A stretch of 64,000 nt of DNA from Epiperipatus broadwayi (lineage: Eukaryota > Onychophora > Udeonychophora > Euonychophora > Peripatidae), in NCBI GenBank assembly GCA_028023455.1, contig JAQFVV010006309.1, positions 1,014,511-1,078,510 on the forward strand, given 5' to 3'. Shown here piece by piece: positions 34,228-47,200 of the stretch (position 1 is the first letter of the stretch; each line of letters opens with the position of its first letter). Made by a program: the position numbers and the translations under genes. The notes beneath the pieces were generated by a model. It was not told the DNA's origin. It searched no databases and saw only the letters and a list, made by a program, of their open reading frames with translations.

Positions 34228-34364
34228 TTGGTAATTAGTTGCTGAAAACATTTCTTATGTTGGCTGAGAAAAAATATGCTCAGATACTGTTAATAAATAA
34301 AGAGATGAAATAAATCTTTTCCTTAGCCAATAATAGAAATGTTTTTGACAACTAATTGATAATT
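34228..34364. mobile_element. Small hairpin MITE
   Basis: 'ggtaattagttgctgaaaac', 'atttctta' and 'ttggctgag' (34230-34270) pair with 'ccttagccaataatagaaat' and 'gtttttgacaactaatt' (34321-34357). Non-coding. Confidence 0.55.
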
Positions 34365-34370
34365 TTAATA

Positions 34371-37300
34371 CATTTTGAATCCCAGATTTAGTAGTTTGTA
34401 ATTAAGCATGTTCTAGAATTTTGATTGTTTAATAATGATTTTTATTATTTTAATAGCTCTGTGTTATATCATGCTTCTTGTGTTCAAAACACTGAAGACA
34501 TGCTTGACTATTTTATAATACAATTATTCTGATTTACACATTGATGTACACACATTTTGTTATATACATATGAAGTAAAAGAGGACCCCATTTACTTCAA
34601 CAAAAAACTCCAATAAAGGAGCTATTATATGTAGATGAAAAAACTTGTTTAGCCTCAGGGATTGTCAATTAGTAGTAATTGATAGCTTTATGACAACATC
34701 AAAGGTTACTGGTTACATCTCTTTACATGGATATGATCTCATTTTGTTATTACAATAACAGTCCTTGAAAAATATTTAATTCAGCTATATATATATATAT
34801 TTAGTTACATGTAACTGTATACTCCATTATCCACTGTCAAGAAATGTAGATAGACACACTGAAATTTTTTAACAAACTTTTTATCTAAATATACTGTTAT
34901 CTCTAATGCTTCATTTTTAAACAAGTTTCAGCATAGAAAAAGTAAACTAAAGAAAAAAATTATATCAAATGCACCAGTTGTTTTGAGATTAGCTTGACAT
35001 TAAATATATTACAATTCAATAGCTAACTAAAGTTCCAGCAATACATTTATAGACTCAAGTTTTATATAATTATTTTTTTTACATTTTATTCCAACTAATT
35101 GGTGGTCTACTATACGGTAGGCAAAAGAAAAATTGTGGTCTTAGAGTTTCCAGGAGTATGGTACTTTCGGAAAAAAATAAGACTACATCAGTTATATTTT
35201 CTATTTTATAGTGAACACATCAAAATTCATCTAATCTATTTAGAAATTTTATTTCAAAATAGTTGTAGATAATATCCATTTGCTGATTAATATTTAATTT
35301 CATTATGATCTAGTTATTAGTGAAAAACCATAAGTCTATTTATAACCTGAAAAAAATGTCAAGATTTACCTGAACCATACTGCAACCTGAGGGTCATGGT
35401 CATAATGGGTGAATATAATAATTGTGTATCTTCATATTTAAAACATGAAAATATAAATTCAAAATCTAAACACTTCGTTTAAATTTTTAATAAGTACAAC
35501 CACATTTAGAAATATTGTAATATATATTACAATAATGTAAATTTTGTTTTAAATTTTAATTTTGTTTGACTAATTGAAAAATCTGAATCCCTTTTATTTA
35601 CTCTTATTCTTCTGATGCTTACTGATGACATCTTTAATAAAGTGTTCTTACTTCCTTATCATTGTTTTCTTTTCATGTTTAATTATGAATTCTTTAAAAA
35701 GGAAAACTTTGAATATTTGCACAAAAGCTCAGAATATTTATTCTCCTGATGATTTGTTTACTATCAAAGAACTTGAACAAATGTTCTGAAGTTTGAGTTT
35801 AAGATTAAAAATTTACTTTTCTATTGCTAATTTATTCATTATATATATATATTTAAAGAGAGAGAAAGGAAAGCAAAGAAAAAATAGGGAGACTGAAAAC
35901 TGTTGGAATATGAATGACAAAATAAAACACCAATTCTCTTCATTTTGCTTATATTCTTAAGCTAAATGCACTGGTATGAATGCAGGGGTGGACATAAGAG
36001 TGTAAAAGCTCCTAGATTGATTGTCATCTAAGTAAAATAATAAAACCTCAGTTCAGTCAATTAATTTAAACTATTATGCTTGAAAATGTCATGACATCCC
36101 AAGCAACTAATCACATAATTATTTTGTGCATCAAGATCAAATCGGGACAAAATAAAATGCCATATTTATGGAGAGAATTCCTGTACTGCTTTTTTCTTTT
36201 ACAGTCATTGTGTTCTAATTTCCTTTTATATATGTTGTACTTATTTTATTAATATATATAAAAAGATTAAGAAATTATTGTTCTATTATATAGAAGAAAA
36301 TAAAATTATTTCTTTGTAATCAGCTTCACATTTATAAAACATTTATCATATATCAGATTTTGAGGTAAAAGTTTCTAGATTATTTTTCAGCTTAGAAATT
36401 ATATAAAAATAATCTCAATCACTTAAATGGAACCATTATGCTTGCCACCCTATTAGGTTACCTAGACATCATATAATCTTTTTATATTATATAAAATTGG
36501 TAGTTAGAATGCCAAAAACATGAACAAATTTTCTATTTTGACAGCTTTGATCATCAAAATGGAGATGAAGAAGTTAGTAAGAAAATAAATGAGGGTAAGA
36601 AAAATTAATCATCTTGAGGCAGTTAAAATTGCATCTACTTATCAAGTGACCATTTTTTTATTACTCAAGCTAATGACTTGAGAATAAAATATCTAAGATT
36701 TTGAACCAAGTACAACTTGCTTGTGCATATTTATAGATCTGACATTTGATCATTAGTTACAGTATTTTAATGACTTGTTATATATTAGTTATAAGCAACT
36801 TTGACATGATGGCAAATGATCTTCTATATTAAACAAGTATCATTTGACTCCCAGTTTAATTTCAATTCTTACATTAGAAACAGCAATGCATTTTATTTAC
36901 TTACTTGAGTAATTAACAGACATATCCAAACCCACGGATTTATTCAAATTATTCTATTTACACTGATGTTAAAAAAAGTTATGTTAAAAGAAATAATTTA
37001 AATACATTTTTAGAAGGAAAATGTTAAAATTACTTAGAAAAAAATAATATTAATTTTAATATTTATTATAAATATTATTTTTTATAAGGGCTCTTTATTT
37101 TAAATAAAAATTTATCTTACCACTTTATCAGAATTTTCATTTAGCTTTTAATCTAGTAAAATTGATTTGAACTCTTTTTAAAAATTGATCTGTAAAACAG
37201 TTTTTATTGAGCAGGTTTAAGACTTCATTTGACATACTTTTCTTGAATTTTTTTTCTGGTGGAGTGATGATATAAGTGGATTATACATTCATCATGGATA

Positions 37301-39884
37301 GGCTGACAAAAATCTTGCAAAAGACAATGATACTACTAGATTCTCAATGGTTAGTGCACATAGGAATGACCCACTTATAAAATTGACATCTGCAGAAGGT
37401 TACCTAGCTCAGGCTTAGTTGACCACTGTACCAATAAGATTTTTCATCCCTGTTTAGTGGGATTTTCAGTTATTGTACTATTTTCTATATTAGTTGCAGT
37501 TAAATAGTTTGCAAATTAGTTGCATTCTTAATTACTAAAAATGTCACTCTAACCAGCCTAACTTTCTGGAAGGCTGTTAAATAGAATTTTTGCTAGTTGA
37601 GATCATTCAAAAGACTACTCCAATGATAATATTATAGATTTCTTAAAACTAGAAAACTTTCTAAAGACAAAAACTAAAAAAAAACTGTCATCTGTCATAA
37701 CTTTTTTATTTATACCAATACTAGTCAAGATTACATGAAATAAATATGGGTACTTTTATCTATTGTTACAATTTGGTTGTAAAAAAATACATCTTTTTTT
37801 TAAAAAATGTGTTTTTTGCTGATATGAATAAGAATGAAAGCAATAAATAGCTTATGATTTTTTAATTAAAAAAAATGACCTAAGTATTTTTACTCATAAA
37901 TTGAGCTCTTGAAAGACTTTATTTCCTTCTTTCTCTTTTCTATACTTATTTTAGTGTGTGGATAGAAAAGATTGTATGTCCAGACTTATTTATTTCTAAA
38001 TGAAACAGTGCCTAAACTGGTACAATATATATATATATATATATAGAGAGAGAAAGAGATAAATACTAAATAGAAAATTAAATTATTAAATAATGCTAAC
38101 TATTATACTTCTATATAGAATGTAATAAATGTTATAACTGTGCTTACACACAACTATATAGAAGCTTTTCATTTCTATAAAATAAAAACTACTTAGCACT
38201 TTCGAGAACTTTTGGCATTCTCATATTCATAGCAAGATGAACTATAATCATAATGAAAAGATGAGTGAAATTGTATATACTTGAAGAAATTAAAATTTAT
38301 TTAATTTTAATGTTAAATACTTAAGGTAGAACATCCATTTTTTGGAAAGAGGGAAGGATGAGTCTCTATGGTTGATAGCATTCATATTATTGGTTGTATA
38401 ACAAGCCTCTCTTATTTAAATACATTTTAATCTCTTCAAATGTATACAATTACACTCATCTCTCCATTAGGATTATAGTTCATATTGTTATGAATATGAG
38501 AACACCATATGTTCTCAAAAGTGCTAATCCATATTTAATTTATAGAATTAACAATCTTCTCTATAATTGCATATAAGCACAATTATTACATTTATTAAAT
38601 TATTAAATATTAAACTTGTAGTGCATTCAGCTAATTAATATTTAAAAAATGCAGCAGCCAATGGTCTTCACCAGTAGCGAACATATCGTAATCAAATTTT
38701 TCAAAAGTCAATTCATTGACTCATCTGATTAACCCAGAATTAACCTGTAACTTTTGCTAATTTTGCTAAGAACAACTAGATATTCATTGTTTGCTATTTA
38801 AATAATTATGTTAAACCATGGTTTGACTCTCATATATAAGTCTAACTTTTTGAAGAAGTAAAAATTACTTTGAGAAAATTGAAATGTTAATCATACAATC
38901 TTGCAATTTACATAATGCAAATACAATAATTTCTTATTCTGCACTTTTAAAAATAGCTAAGTTTCAATTGTATAGCCTTTTTCAGAGCTCCTTTCATTAT
39001 TATTATTATTTTTTTAAACTAGATATCTAAAGAAGATTGTTGATTAGTCAAAACTATCAACTCTTTTTGAAAATAAGGGATAAAGTATTGAATTTGCACT
39101 ACTTTAAATATGCATAAAAGAGGATGTTATTAGTATATGTTTGTAATAGTCAAATGAAATGTTATAAAGAATTTATTAAGTTACAAGTGTTGAAAGGAGA
39201 TAGTACACCTTAAGAGAAAAATAGAAACTAGATGTGAAGGAAAAATAAACAATTGGAAAACTGTATATAATACAACTAACATTTTTTGAAATTAATTTTT
39301 CCTTATGACTATTTGTGAAGAATTTCCATAGTTTCATGAATCCATTAATCTGAGTTTATAAATTTTTTATGTACTTGTCTGTAAGAGAGTCATCATGAAT
39401 CATCCATTAGTAAGGGCTTTTTTCATTTTGCACCCAGTCATATGGTACTTTCACTTTTTGATCTTCATATTATATTTTTCATAATTATAATATTATATAT
39501 TTTATTAATTGTTTTTGTTGGTATTTAAATATGTATATTTATTACATTGTATTATAGGTGTGCATATTATGTACAATATATGTTACACTGGGTTTTGTTG
39601 TTAATCTATAGTTTTAGATATTTACAGGAAAACTTGGAATCAAATGAGAGAAGATATAAAAAATAGAAGAAATTAATTGTTTCATTGTTATAGATAATAT
39701 ACTGAGAGACTGTAAAGTAGATGTAAAGTAAAGGTCAAACTTCAGAAGAAAAAAATAATTGGATTTTTTTTTTTTTAAGTTGGAAAGGTTCAGAAAACTT
39801 AAGAGAATTTCTAGTTTAGAGAGCCTGTGGTTTTAATTTAAGAGGAAAAAATGACTTTGCTGAATTTTAAAAGTAATTTAATGA
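34371..39884. other. Long AT-rich stretch without recognisable genes
   Basis: Contains the inverted partner (34595-34782) of 30720-30905, a (TA)n run with GA tail at 38025-38060, and otherwise no element I can name. 37250-37470 is slightly GC-richer, with no open frame of note. No exon with splice signals could be supported. Confidence 0.4.
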
Positions 39885-40625
39885 TCCAAAAATAACTTTC
39901 ACACAAATACATTTAGAAAGTAGCAGTTTAAAAATCTGTAATATTTGGGAACATACTTTCTAAAAATTGTTATACATAAAAAGATATATTTTTCTGGAAT
40001 TATAATTTTTTTTGAAAAGTACAGCATTTTTTTGTATGTTATAAATATAATAAGTGATAAGGCCAACAACTAACTAGTTATTATATTTAAATCACACCAC
40101 CACATCCCTCTTGTTTAAATGAATCAACAGAAAATTAACAATTTGTTGCCAAGGCAATACTACAATTAAATGATGAAGATAAGATTTGTTAATCAATAGA
40201 AATAACTTTCACTTTAGTACATTTAGAAGTGATATTTTAATAATTTGTAATATATAAAATATTAGTTTTTTAAAAATTATAGACAGTAATAAATATTACA
40301 AACCAATCAACACTTAGACAATCCCAATACAGATAACAATCAACAAACTCAAACTGTTGTCATGGCAATAGACACTAAATATAATAAATACAGTAATAAA
40401 TATATATATTTTTGAATTGTTATAATTTTTTTAAAGATTTTGCATTTTTTCTGTTTTATATATGTATAATAAACCATAAGTTGCAATAGTTAACTTATTA
40501 TGATATATAAATTACCACAATTCTCATGTTTAATGAAGTGATAGGATATTAGCAATTTATTGTCAAGACAACACTGCAATTATATCACAAATGGAATATT
40601 TATTGATCTATTTCAACCATTATAC
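39885..40625. repeat. Degenerate tandem repeat with X-box-like motif
   Basis: At least two full units and one partial share 'aataactttcac...acatttaga', 'tttttctgt/gtatgttataaatataataa' and a core of dyad type (ttgttgccaaggcaat at 40143, tgttgtcatggcaata at 40356, tattgtcaagacaaca at 40559). A further copy of the core is at 28899-28914. Units are about 300-400 bases. Confidence 0.5.
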
Positions 40626-40849
40626 AGTCATGACTTTTAAATAGAAAGTAAAGTAATATTTCTGGTGAAAAGTTCAGGTATCTAAAAGCCTATCTGACAC
40701 CTGATAAGTGGACGTTTTTCAACAATTATACATTTACACACAAAGAAAGATCAGAAAGTTGGATTTTTCCTTAGACTGATAGTTTAAGAAGCTATAAAGT
40801 GCAATTGAGGAAGACTATAAATTAATTTCATTGGTTATCTACTGTTTTG

Positions 40850-43380
40850 CATTTTTTTAAATTAAATAAATGATTTCGATTGAATTTGAATTAAAAATAA
40901 AAGCTAAGATAAAGAATTAATTCATGGAATATCTTTTTTTTTTTTTTAAAAAAAGAAACTGTTTAGATTAGAGAAAAAATATACATGCTATATTATTTTT
41001 AAAGATGTTTCTAAATTTTAATCAACAGTGACCTGTTAACCTTTTCCTTGTCAAATATTCCAGTTGGCCAAGTGAGATAAAACTCTAAACTTTTGATTGG
41101 TCAATTACAGAATAAGCAATAAAAATATATTCATTTTTTAATATGATGTTTGTTTTAGTTTCATTTGTAAAAAGTATATTAATAATTTGTCAGATTATAA
41201 AAGTGAACAAAAGTTTTTTCAAAAATAAATTTCTATTTATAATTATAAAAATATTTGATAGTGGAAGACCTAAAAAGAAAGTTCGTAACAAATTAGAAAG
41301 TGCTGCAAACATCATTGATTTCTTTCTCAGTTTATGTTAGTATAAAGGTAAATAATTTTTTACTAAAATCTTACTATTTTTCTAAAATAATTATATTTTT
41401 AGCATATTTTATAAAAATACATTATAATAAATTTATCAAAATAATTTACATGTAAAAAAAATGATTAAAAAATGCTCTAAAACATTTATTTTCATTTTCA
41501 AAATCAAAACAAAGAAGTTGGAGCAATGAAAATTATTGACAGGTGCTCTTCTCTTGTTCATGATGAGAACCAACCAATCAGCATCTAGGAAAACCTGCCT
41601 TCTCCCCTAGTTATAGCTTTGTATGCCAATATTATTGATTTTTTACTTTAAAATAATTCAAGAGAGGGCAGCATCTTATACTTTTTAAGCTTTAAAATGA
41701 GCCTAAATTTACTATGATAATGTTTAAACTGGCAGTTTTAGAGCAAGTTAAAGCCGTGTATAAGTTAGCTCGAAACCATCTGGAAAAGGGTTAAGGGAGA
41801 TACTGTTATAGGATAAAACTTTTTGTTTTTAAGGGAAAAGAAACATTTAAAATCTAAGCTTCAAGATGTTATAATCAACCAATCAAATCTTTTTTAGAGT
41901 AACCTATTAAGACTGATTTTATTTTTTATTTTTTTTAAAGAAAGGAAAAGCCTTTATTAGTAAAGCAGTAAAATTTATGTAGATCTAAAAATAAATTAAT
42001 TGTGAAAGATGTTAATAATATTATCTTGGAAAATTTAAATGTTTAGAAATTATTATGTCACATGTATGTGTGTATATATCAATGTGTGTCAGATAGACAC
42101 ATAAATTTTAATTATTTTATTATTTTATGACAATTTAAATATGTTTAGAAATTATTATTTCTGTGTGCTGAATGTGCTTTAAGTAAACCTATTAGAACAT
42201 GTGTAAAGCATAATGTAATAATTTGAATTTTATTTTTATGTTAATCAACACATATGTAAAATTTAATCATTTTTCAAATTGTATTAAATGTCAAGTGAAA
42301 CTTATTCACAGTATATCTATATATGTGTTGCATGTAAAATCATTAAGAAATATTGTAAAATCAATATAATAATTTGAATTTTGTGTAGTAATTAAAATCA
42401 ATAAGTTTATGTGTATAGCCTTATTCTAGAGACCTTAACTTCATTTTTTTATTGTTATTAATAAACTTGTATTCAATTGTTAAAATTATTCCATTAAACT
42501 TAATTCTAAATAGTTTAAAATTATTCCATTAAACTTAATTCTAAATAGTTTTCAGAATATTTTATTTGCATCATCTCTTGATCACAATAATACTAACACA
42601 TCTTTTGTTCTCTGAGCTAGATTCATGAATAATTATTTGATATATAAAAGGGAATGTATTTTAGTGCAGGGACATTCCAGTAAGACATTGTCCTGATTTG
42701 GTGCAATGATTATATTCTTCAAAGGCCATGCACTACATTTTATTTAGTTTAATCTTTATTAGAATTTAAATTATAGTTGGCCAGTACTCTAATGGTACTA
42801 AGTGGTGAGAGAATTAATGATGATTAGCATGTTTTAATATCCCAGCATTATTGTTTTTATTATTATATATTCATATGGATGAGCACTTAAGTTGGTGTAT
42901 CCAAATTATGTTTAAATAATTGCCTCAAGCTGGAAAAGGCTAAATAGTTGGCCTGGTCTACAGTAGACCCATTAGAAATCCAGTCACCATATAGACTGTT
43001 GATTTATTTTATTATTGATCATTCATGATGATGGATGATTTTTAATTATTTTTAATGCTGGTGGATTTATAATTATACTTATAGTTGCTCTAAAATGTTA
43101 ATTGGGATGATTTCTGAGACCTCATGCTCTCTTTAATATATAAAATTACTAATATATTTTGTGATATTAAACATTACTTTAATATCATCTTTTAATATCT
43201 TTACTTTAACATTACATTATAAATTATACTTAAATAGCAGAAATTATTTTAATATTTAATACTATTTACTTATATATCTTAAATATATATATTGTAAATT
43301 TTATATTTTGTTGAATTGGGGTTGATCATGATTTGCCATCACCCCAGGTTCACCACTTTACTTAACCTTAATCTGTATTA
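40850..43380 (+). repeat. E2 5' LTR, 5'-truncated, with nested MITE
   Basis: Homology to the 3' LTR begins near 40850 (opposite about 45510) and runs to about 43380 (ctgtatta). It carries the TTAA-flanked insertion at 41040-41790, absent from the 3' LTR. A 36-bp stretch (taaaattattccattaaac...) is tandemly doubled at 42480-42550 here but single in the other LTR. Confidence 0.65.
41040..41790. mobile_element. piggyBac-type MITE (TTAA duplication) in E2 5' LTR
   Basis: TTAA at 41036-41039 and 41791-41794 bracket 751 bases with ends CCTTTTCC and GGAAAAGGG. The 3' LTR gives the empty site: acctgTTAAggaagagactg at 45675-45694. A TTAA duplication and CCC/GGG ends are piggyBac hallmarks. The 65-codon frame inside (41143-41340) is unrecognised. 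It is related in reverse orientation to 55564-56310. Confidence 0.82.
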
Positions 43381-43397
43381 CCCAATACTGCTATATA

Positions 43398-43474
43398 TGG
43401 CTACCAAACCGAGGGCTGATAATGATCATGTACTGGTGGAAATCATTATATATGGCTTCCCAACTTAGGGCTGA
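43398..43474 (+). other. E2: two tandem PBS-like copies
   Basis: TGGCTACCAAACCGAGGGCT at 43398-43417 and TGGCTTCCCAACTTAGGGCT at 43453-43472, each followed by GAT(A/G)ATGATCATG. Both resemble the tRNA-Lys PBS of E1 (TGGTGCCCAACATGGGGCT) with one extra base. About 55 bases separate them, so the LTR-end/leader junction appears duplicated. Confidence 0.55.
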
Positions 43475-44258
43475 TGATGATCATGTTCTTATGATTATCA
43501 GTAAAAGATTAACACTCATTGTGATCTCAATCATAACTGAGAAAAAAAAGTATGCAGTTTACGCAGAATTAACTTTAAAAATTACTGTGACATATGTGAC
43601 AAGAATATTGATGATTTTAAATTATAAAATAGTAGTTTTCATGTAATGTTTAAAAGAGTTCATGTTTAGAGTTAAATAGAAAATCTATGATTTTGGAGAT
43701 TGGATTAGTGTTTGATTGTGGAAGTTTATTTAGCTGTATTTTCAGTTTTGATGATGGATGAAGGGTTTTGTCATTGGCTTGAGGATGCAATGCTTTCATG
43801 CAACTCTGAGGTGTGGTCTATCCCAGCTATTTGCTCCAACTAATTTTCTGTATTCATATTGTTTATCATAGTGCAATTAACATAGTCCCTTCCAAGATAC
43901 CAACCTCCAAAAGAAGGAGCAAGGCATTGCTCTATATTTTTCAGCTCCTAAGACTCAATAAAGCAGAGCATAGTGTTGTATTTTCCAGCCTCTCCAAGGG
44001 AGTAGGGCTTTGCAAAGATGTTTGCATTACCTTTATTAAGGGTAGCTCTCTTGCTGTTCATGGTGCATTTGTACTTATAGTCATGGCTAAATTCTTTATC
44101 TCAAAATTTCAGGTCACTATTCATTGTGTTAGCTGTCAGGTACCTGTCAGGTCTCTAAAAAATTGATGAGTACATAGTTTGAGATATGAACTTTGTTTTG
44201 ATTACAACTGTATTTTATATAAAATATTGTTAGATAAATATTTCATTTCTTTTTTTCT
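43475..44258 (+). other. E2 interior, leader remnant
   Basis: Homologous to E1 14020-14680. Frames of 74 and 117 codons here (43422-43646, 43813-44166) cover the homologous leader and have no counterpart product in E1, so I do not call them genes. Confidence 0.6.
43944..43969 (+). ncRNA. RNA hairpin module, E2 copy
   Basis: GCTC-CTAAGA-CTC-AATA-AAG-CA-GAGC: same layout as the E1 units, with the lower stem changed to GCTC/GAGC (paired change) and one mismatch in the upper stem. Decayed neighbours at about 43905-43925 and 43988-44009 keep a CTCC/GGAG hairpin. Confidence 0.55.
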
Positions 44259-44274
44259 CCCAGAAGGGGAATTA
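44259..44274 (+). other. E2 polypurine tract
   Basis: CCCAGAAGGGGAATTA lies immediately before the TGTAAC start of the 3' LTR. Confidence 0.6.
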
Positions 44275-47200
44275 TGTAACACTTCTTTTACACAGCATAC
44301 AATAACATAGTATGTGTGCATAATTATATATACAGTTGAAAGGAAAAGTGGAAATAAACACAGACCAAAATTTTGTATTTTCTACATTTTCTGGAATAAA
44401 ATAATCCTAGTAAAAGTTAAATAATATTGAATTTAAGGTAGAATTTTATTATAAATTAAAGAATTTAAAAAGGTCTAATTAAATATTAATATTATATTTT
44501 GATTTTGAAATTAAAAACAAGCATGTTAAACTCATAAATGTAAAAAGTTCTATTATCTATCAATGAAATCTTTTAATTAATGATTGAATACATTCTACTA
44601 TATATTTTGAAAACTTGATATATCATACTTTGATAAAATTACAAAGAATTAAAGTGAATTGAAATCAACATTTTCTAATGAAAAGGGATAAGAAAAACAG
44701 TTTTTCATTAAGAAGTTTTTAATAAATGTGTTTTTGTCAAGCTGATTAATATAAAAAGGATTGATAAAAAGAATGGTTTAGTTTGGCTAGTAATTTTTTA
44801 GAAGAGTTGGCTAGTAGTTTTTTGAAAAGAGTTGATTAATATTTTGTACAGTTGGCAGAATTTGTTAGTTTCTAGAGCTATACAGATAACTACCATGAAT
44901 ATGATGTAGTTGAATTTGAGTTAGTAGATCCAGCAGTGGTCTACTAGTTCACTATGTTGGAGTTTGGATGTACTTTGAAGGAAGACCCAACATCTTTATA
45001 TCTATAACTGACATAGTATTAGCCAGATGACCTGAAGTCTAAGTGGAATGAAATAATGGCCAACAATTAACTGGTTATATCTTTCCTAATAATGACAATA
45101 CCTGGACTATATCTTTCCTGATGAGACATTCCCAGACTGATTCCCATCAAGCAAAACCATCAGTTGATTAATTAGTTATAAGTATGCTGCATCTATATAC
45201 AAAAAACCACAGATAAATGCAACACATATTTATATAAAATGAGTTGTTTTAAATAATTCATTTAAAAAATGAATTTTAAAAGTGATAGACATGTATAGAA
45301 CAATATTAATTTAAATCATTTAAAATCTATATTTTTAAATGTTATAATTAACAAAGAGCAATCTGCAATAGTGATATCTATATAGAAAAAAATATTTTAA
45401 ATTTTATAGAAAGAAAAACAGAATGTATCTAATTAATCTTAAACTGTCAAAAAAAGTTGATAATACTTTTTTTAAAGAAAAAAGTGAAATTTTAAAAATC
45501 TATATTTTTTTTAAACAAATAAATAATTTTGCTTGAATTTGAATCAAAAAGAAAAACTAAGAATAACAAATTAATTCATGGACAATCCTTTTTTAAAAAA
45601 AATGCCTTTTAGATTAGAAAAAATATACCTGCTGTATTATTTTTAAAGTCATTTGTAAATTTTAACCAACAGTGACCTGTTAAGGAAGAGACTGTTATAG
45701 GATAAAACTTTTTGTTTTTAAGGTAAAAGAAACATGCAAAATCTATTGTTTTTCTGAAGGTTTGTGATGATGGTATTCTAGCTGTATTTTTATATTGGAC
45801 TATTTCCATCATCTAATACGTGTGTTGAATGTCTTCAGAAAAGTTTAATTTTTAGTTAATTATTCCAAATGCATTCAACTGTTAGTAATATCACAGCAAA
45901 CAGGTTAGTATATGCACCAACTGTTAATAATATCACAGCAAACAAATGTTAGTAATATCACAGAAAACAGGTTAGTATATGCACTAACTGTTAGTAATAT
46001 CACAGCAAACAGGTTAGTATATGCACAACATTTTGAGAGGTATTTTTCTCCCCCCTTCTTCAGGTATTGCTGGCCTGACCAGTGACAGTACTAGCATGGG
46101 ATTCGAACCTGGGTCCTTTACATTCCCATGCTAGTACTGTCACTGGTCAGGCCAGCAACACCTGAAGAAGAGGGGAGAAAAATACCTCTCAAAACGTTGT
46201 GCATATACTAACCTGTTTGCTGTGATATTACTAACAGTTAGTGCATATACTAAACTGTTTTCTGTGATATTACTAACATTTGTTTGCTGTGATATTATTA
46301 ACAGTTGGTGCATATACTAACCTGTTTGCTGTGATATTACTAACAGTTAGTGCATATACTAACCTGGTTGCTGTGATATTACTAACATTTGTTTGCTGTG
46401 ATATTACTAACAGTTGGTACATATACTAACCTGGTTGCTGTGATATTACTAACAGTTGAATGCATTTGGAATAATTAACTAAAAATTAAACTTTTCTAAA
46501 GACATTCAACACACGTATTAGATGATGGAAATAGTCCCATATAAAAATACATGCAAAATCTCTGTTTAAAGATGTTATAATCAACCAATCAAATCTTTTT
46601 TAGAGTAACTTATCAAGACTGATTTTTTTTTTTTTTTAAAAGACTATTAGTAAAGTAGTGAAATTTATGTAGATTTAAAATGGAATTATGAAAGATGTTA
46701 ATAATATTATTTTGGCAAATTCAAATATGTTTATAAATTATTATGCCACATGTATGTGTGCATATATATCAATGTGTGTCAAATAGACAAATTCAAATAG
46801 ACACATAAATTTTAATCATTTATTTTATTATTTTATGATAATTCATTTATGTTTAGAAATTATTATTAACCACATGTGTGTGTTCTGAATGTGTTTTAAA
46901 TAAATCTATTAGAAAATATGTGTAAATGACAATATAATAAATTGAATTTTGTTTTAATGTTAATCAATACATATGTAAAATTTAATCATTTTTAAAATTT
47001 TATTAAATTTCCATTGAAATGTATTCATTGTATATTATAAAATGTGTATCTATGTGCATATCTCTATATGTGTTGTATGTAAACCCATTAAGAAGTATTG
47101 TAAAATCAATGTAATAAATTGAATTTTGTATAGTAATCGAAATCAGAAAGTTTATGTATGTATAACTTTATTCTAAAAATCTTAACTTCATTTTTTGTTA

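Noticed and set aside
43813-44166. 117-codon frame as an E2 protein
   Set aside because: It overlaps leader DNA homologous to non-coding E1 sequence and includes the RNA hairpin; the frame is not kept in E1.
45890-46440. CRISPR-like array from repeated 'gttagtaatatcacagcaaa'
   Set aside because: Units are irregular, occur in both arms of a palindrome, and the genome is eukaryotic; they are local tandem repeats in a SINE.
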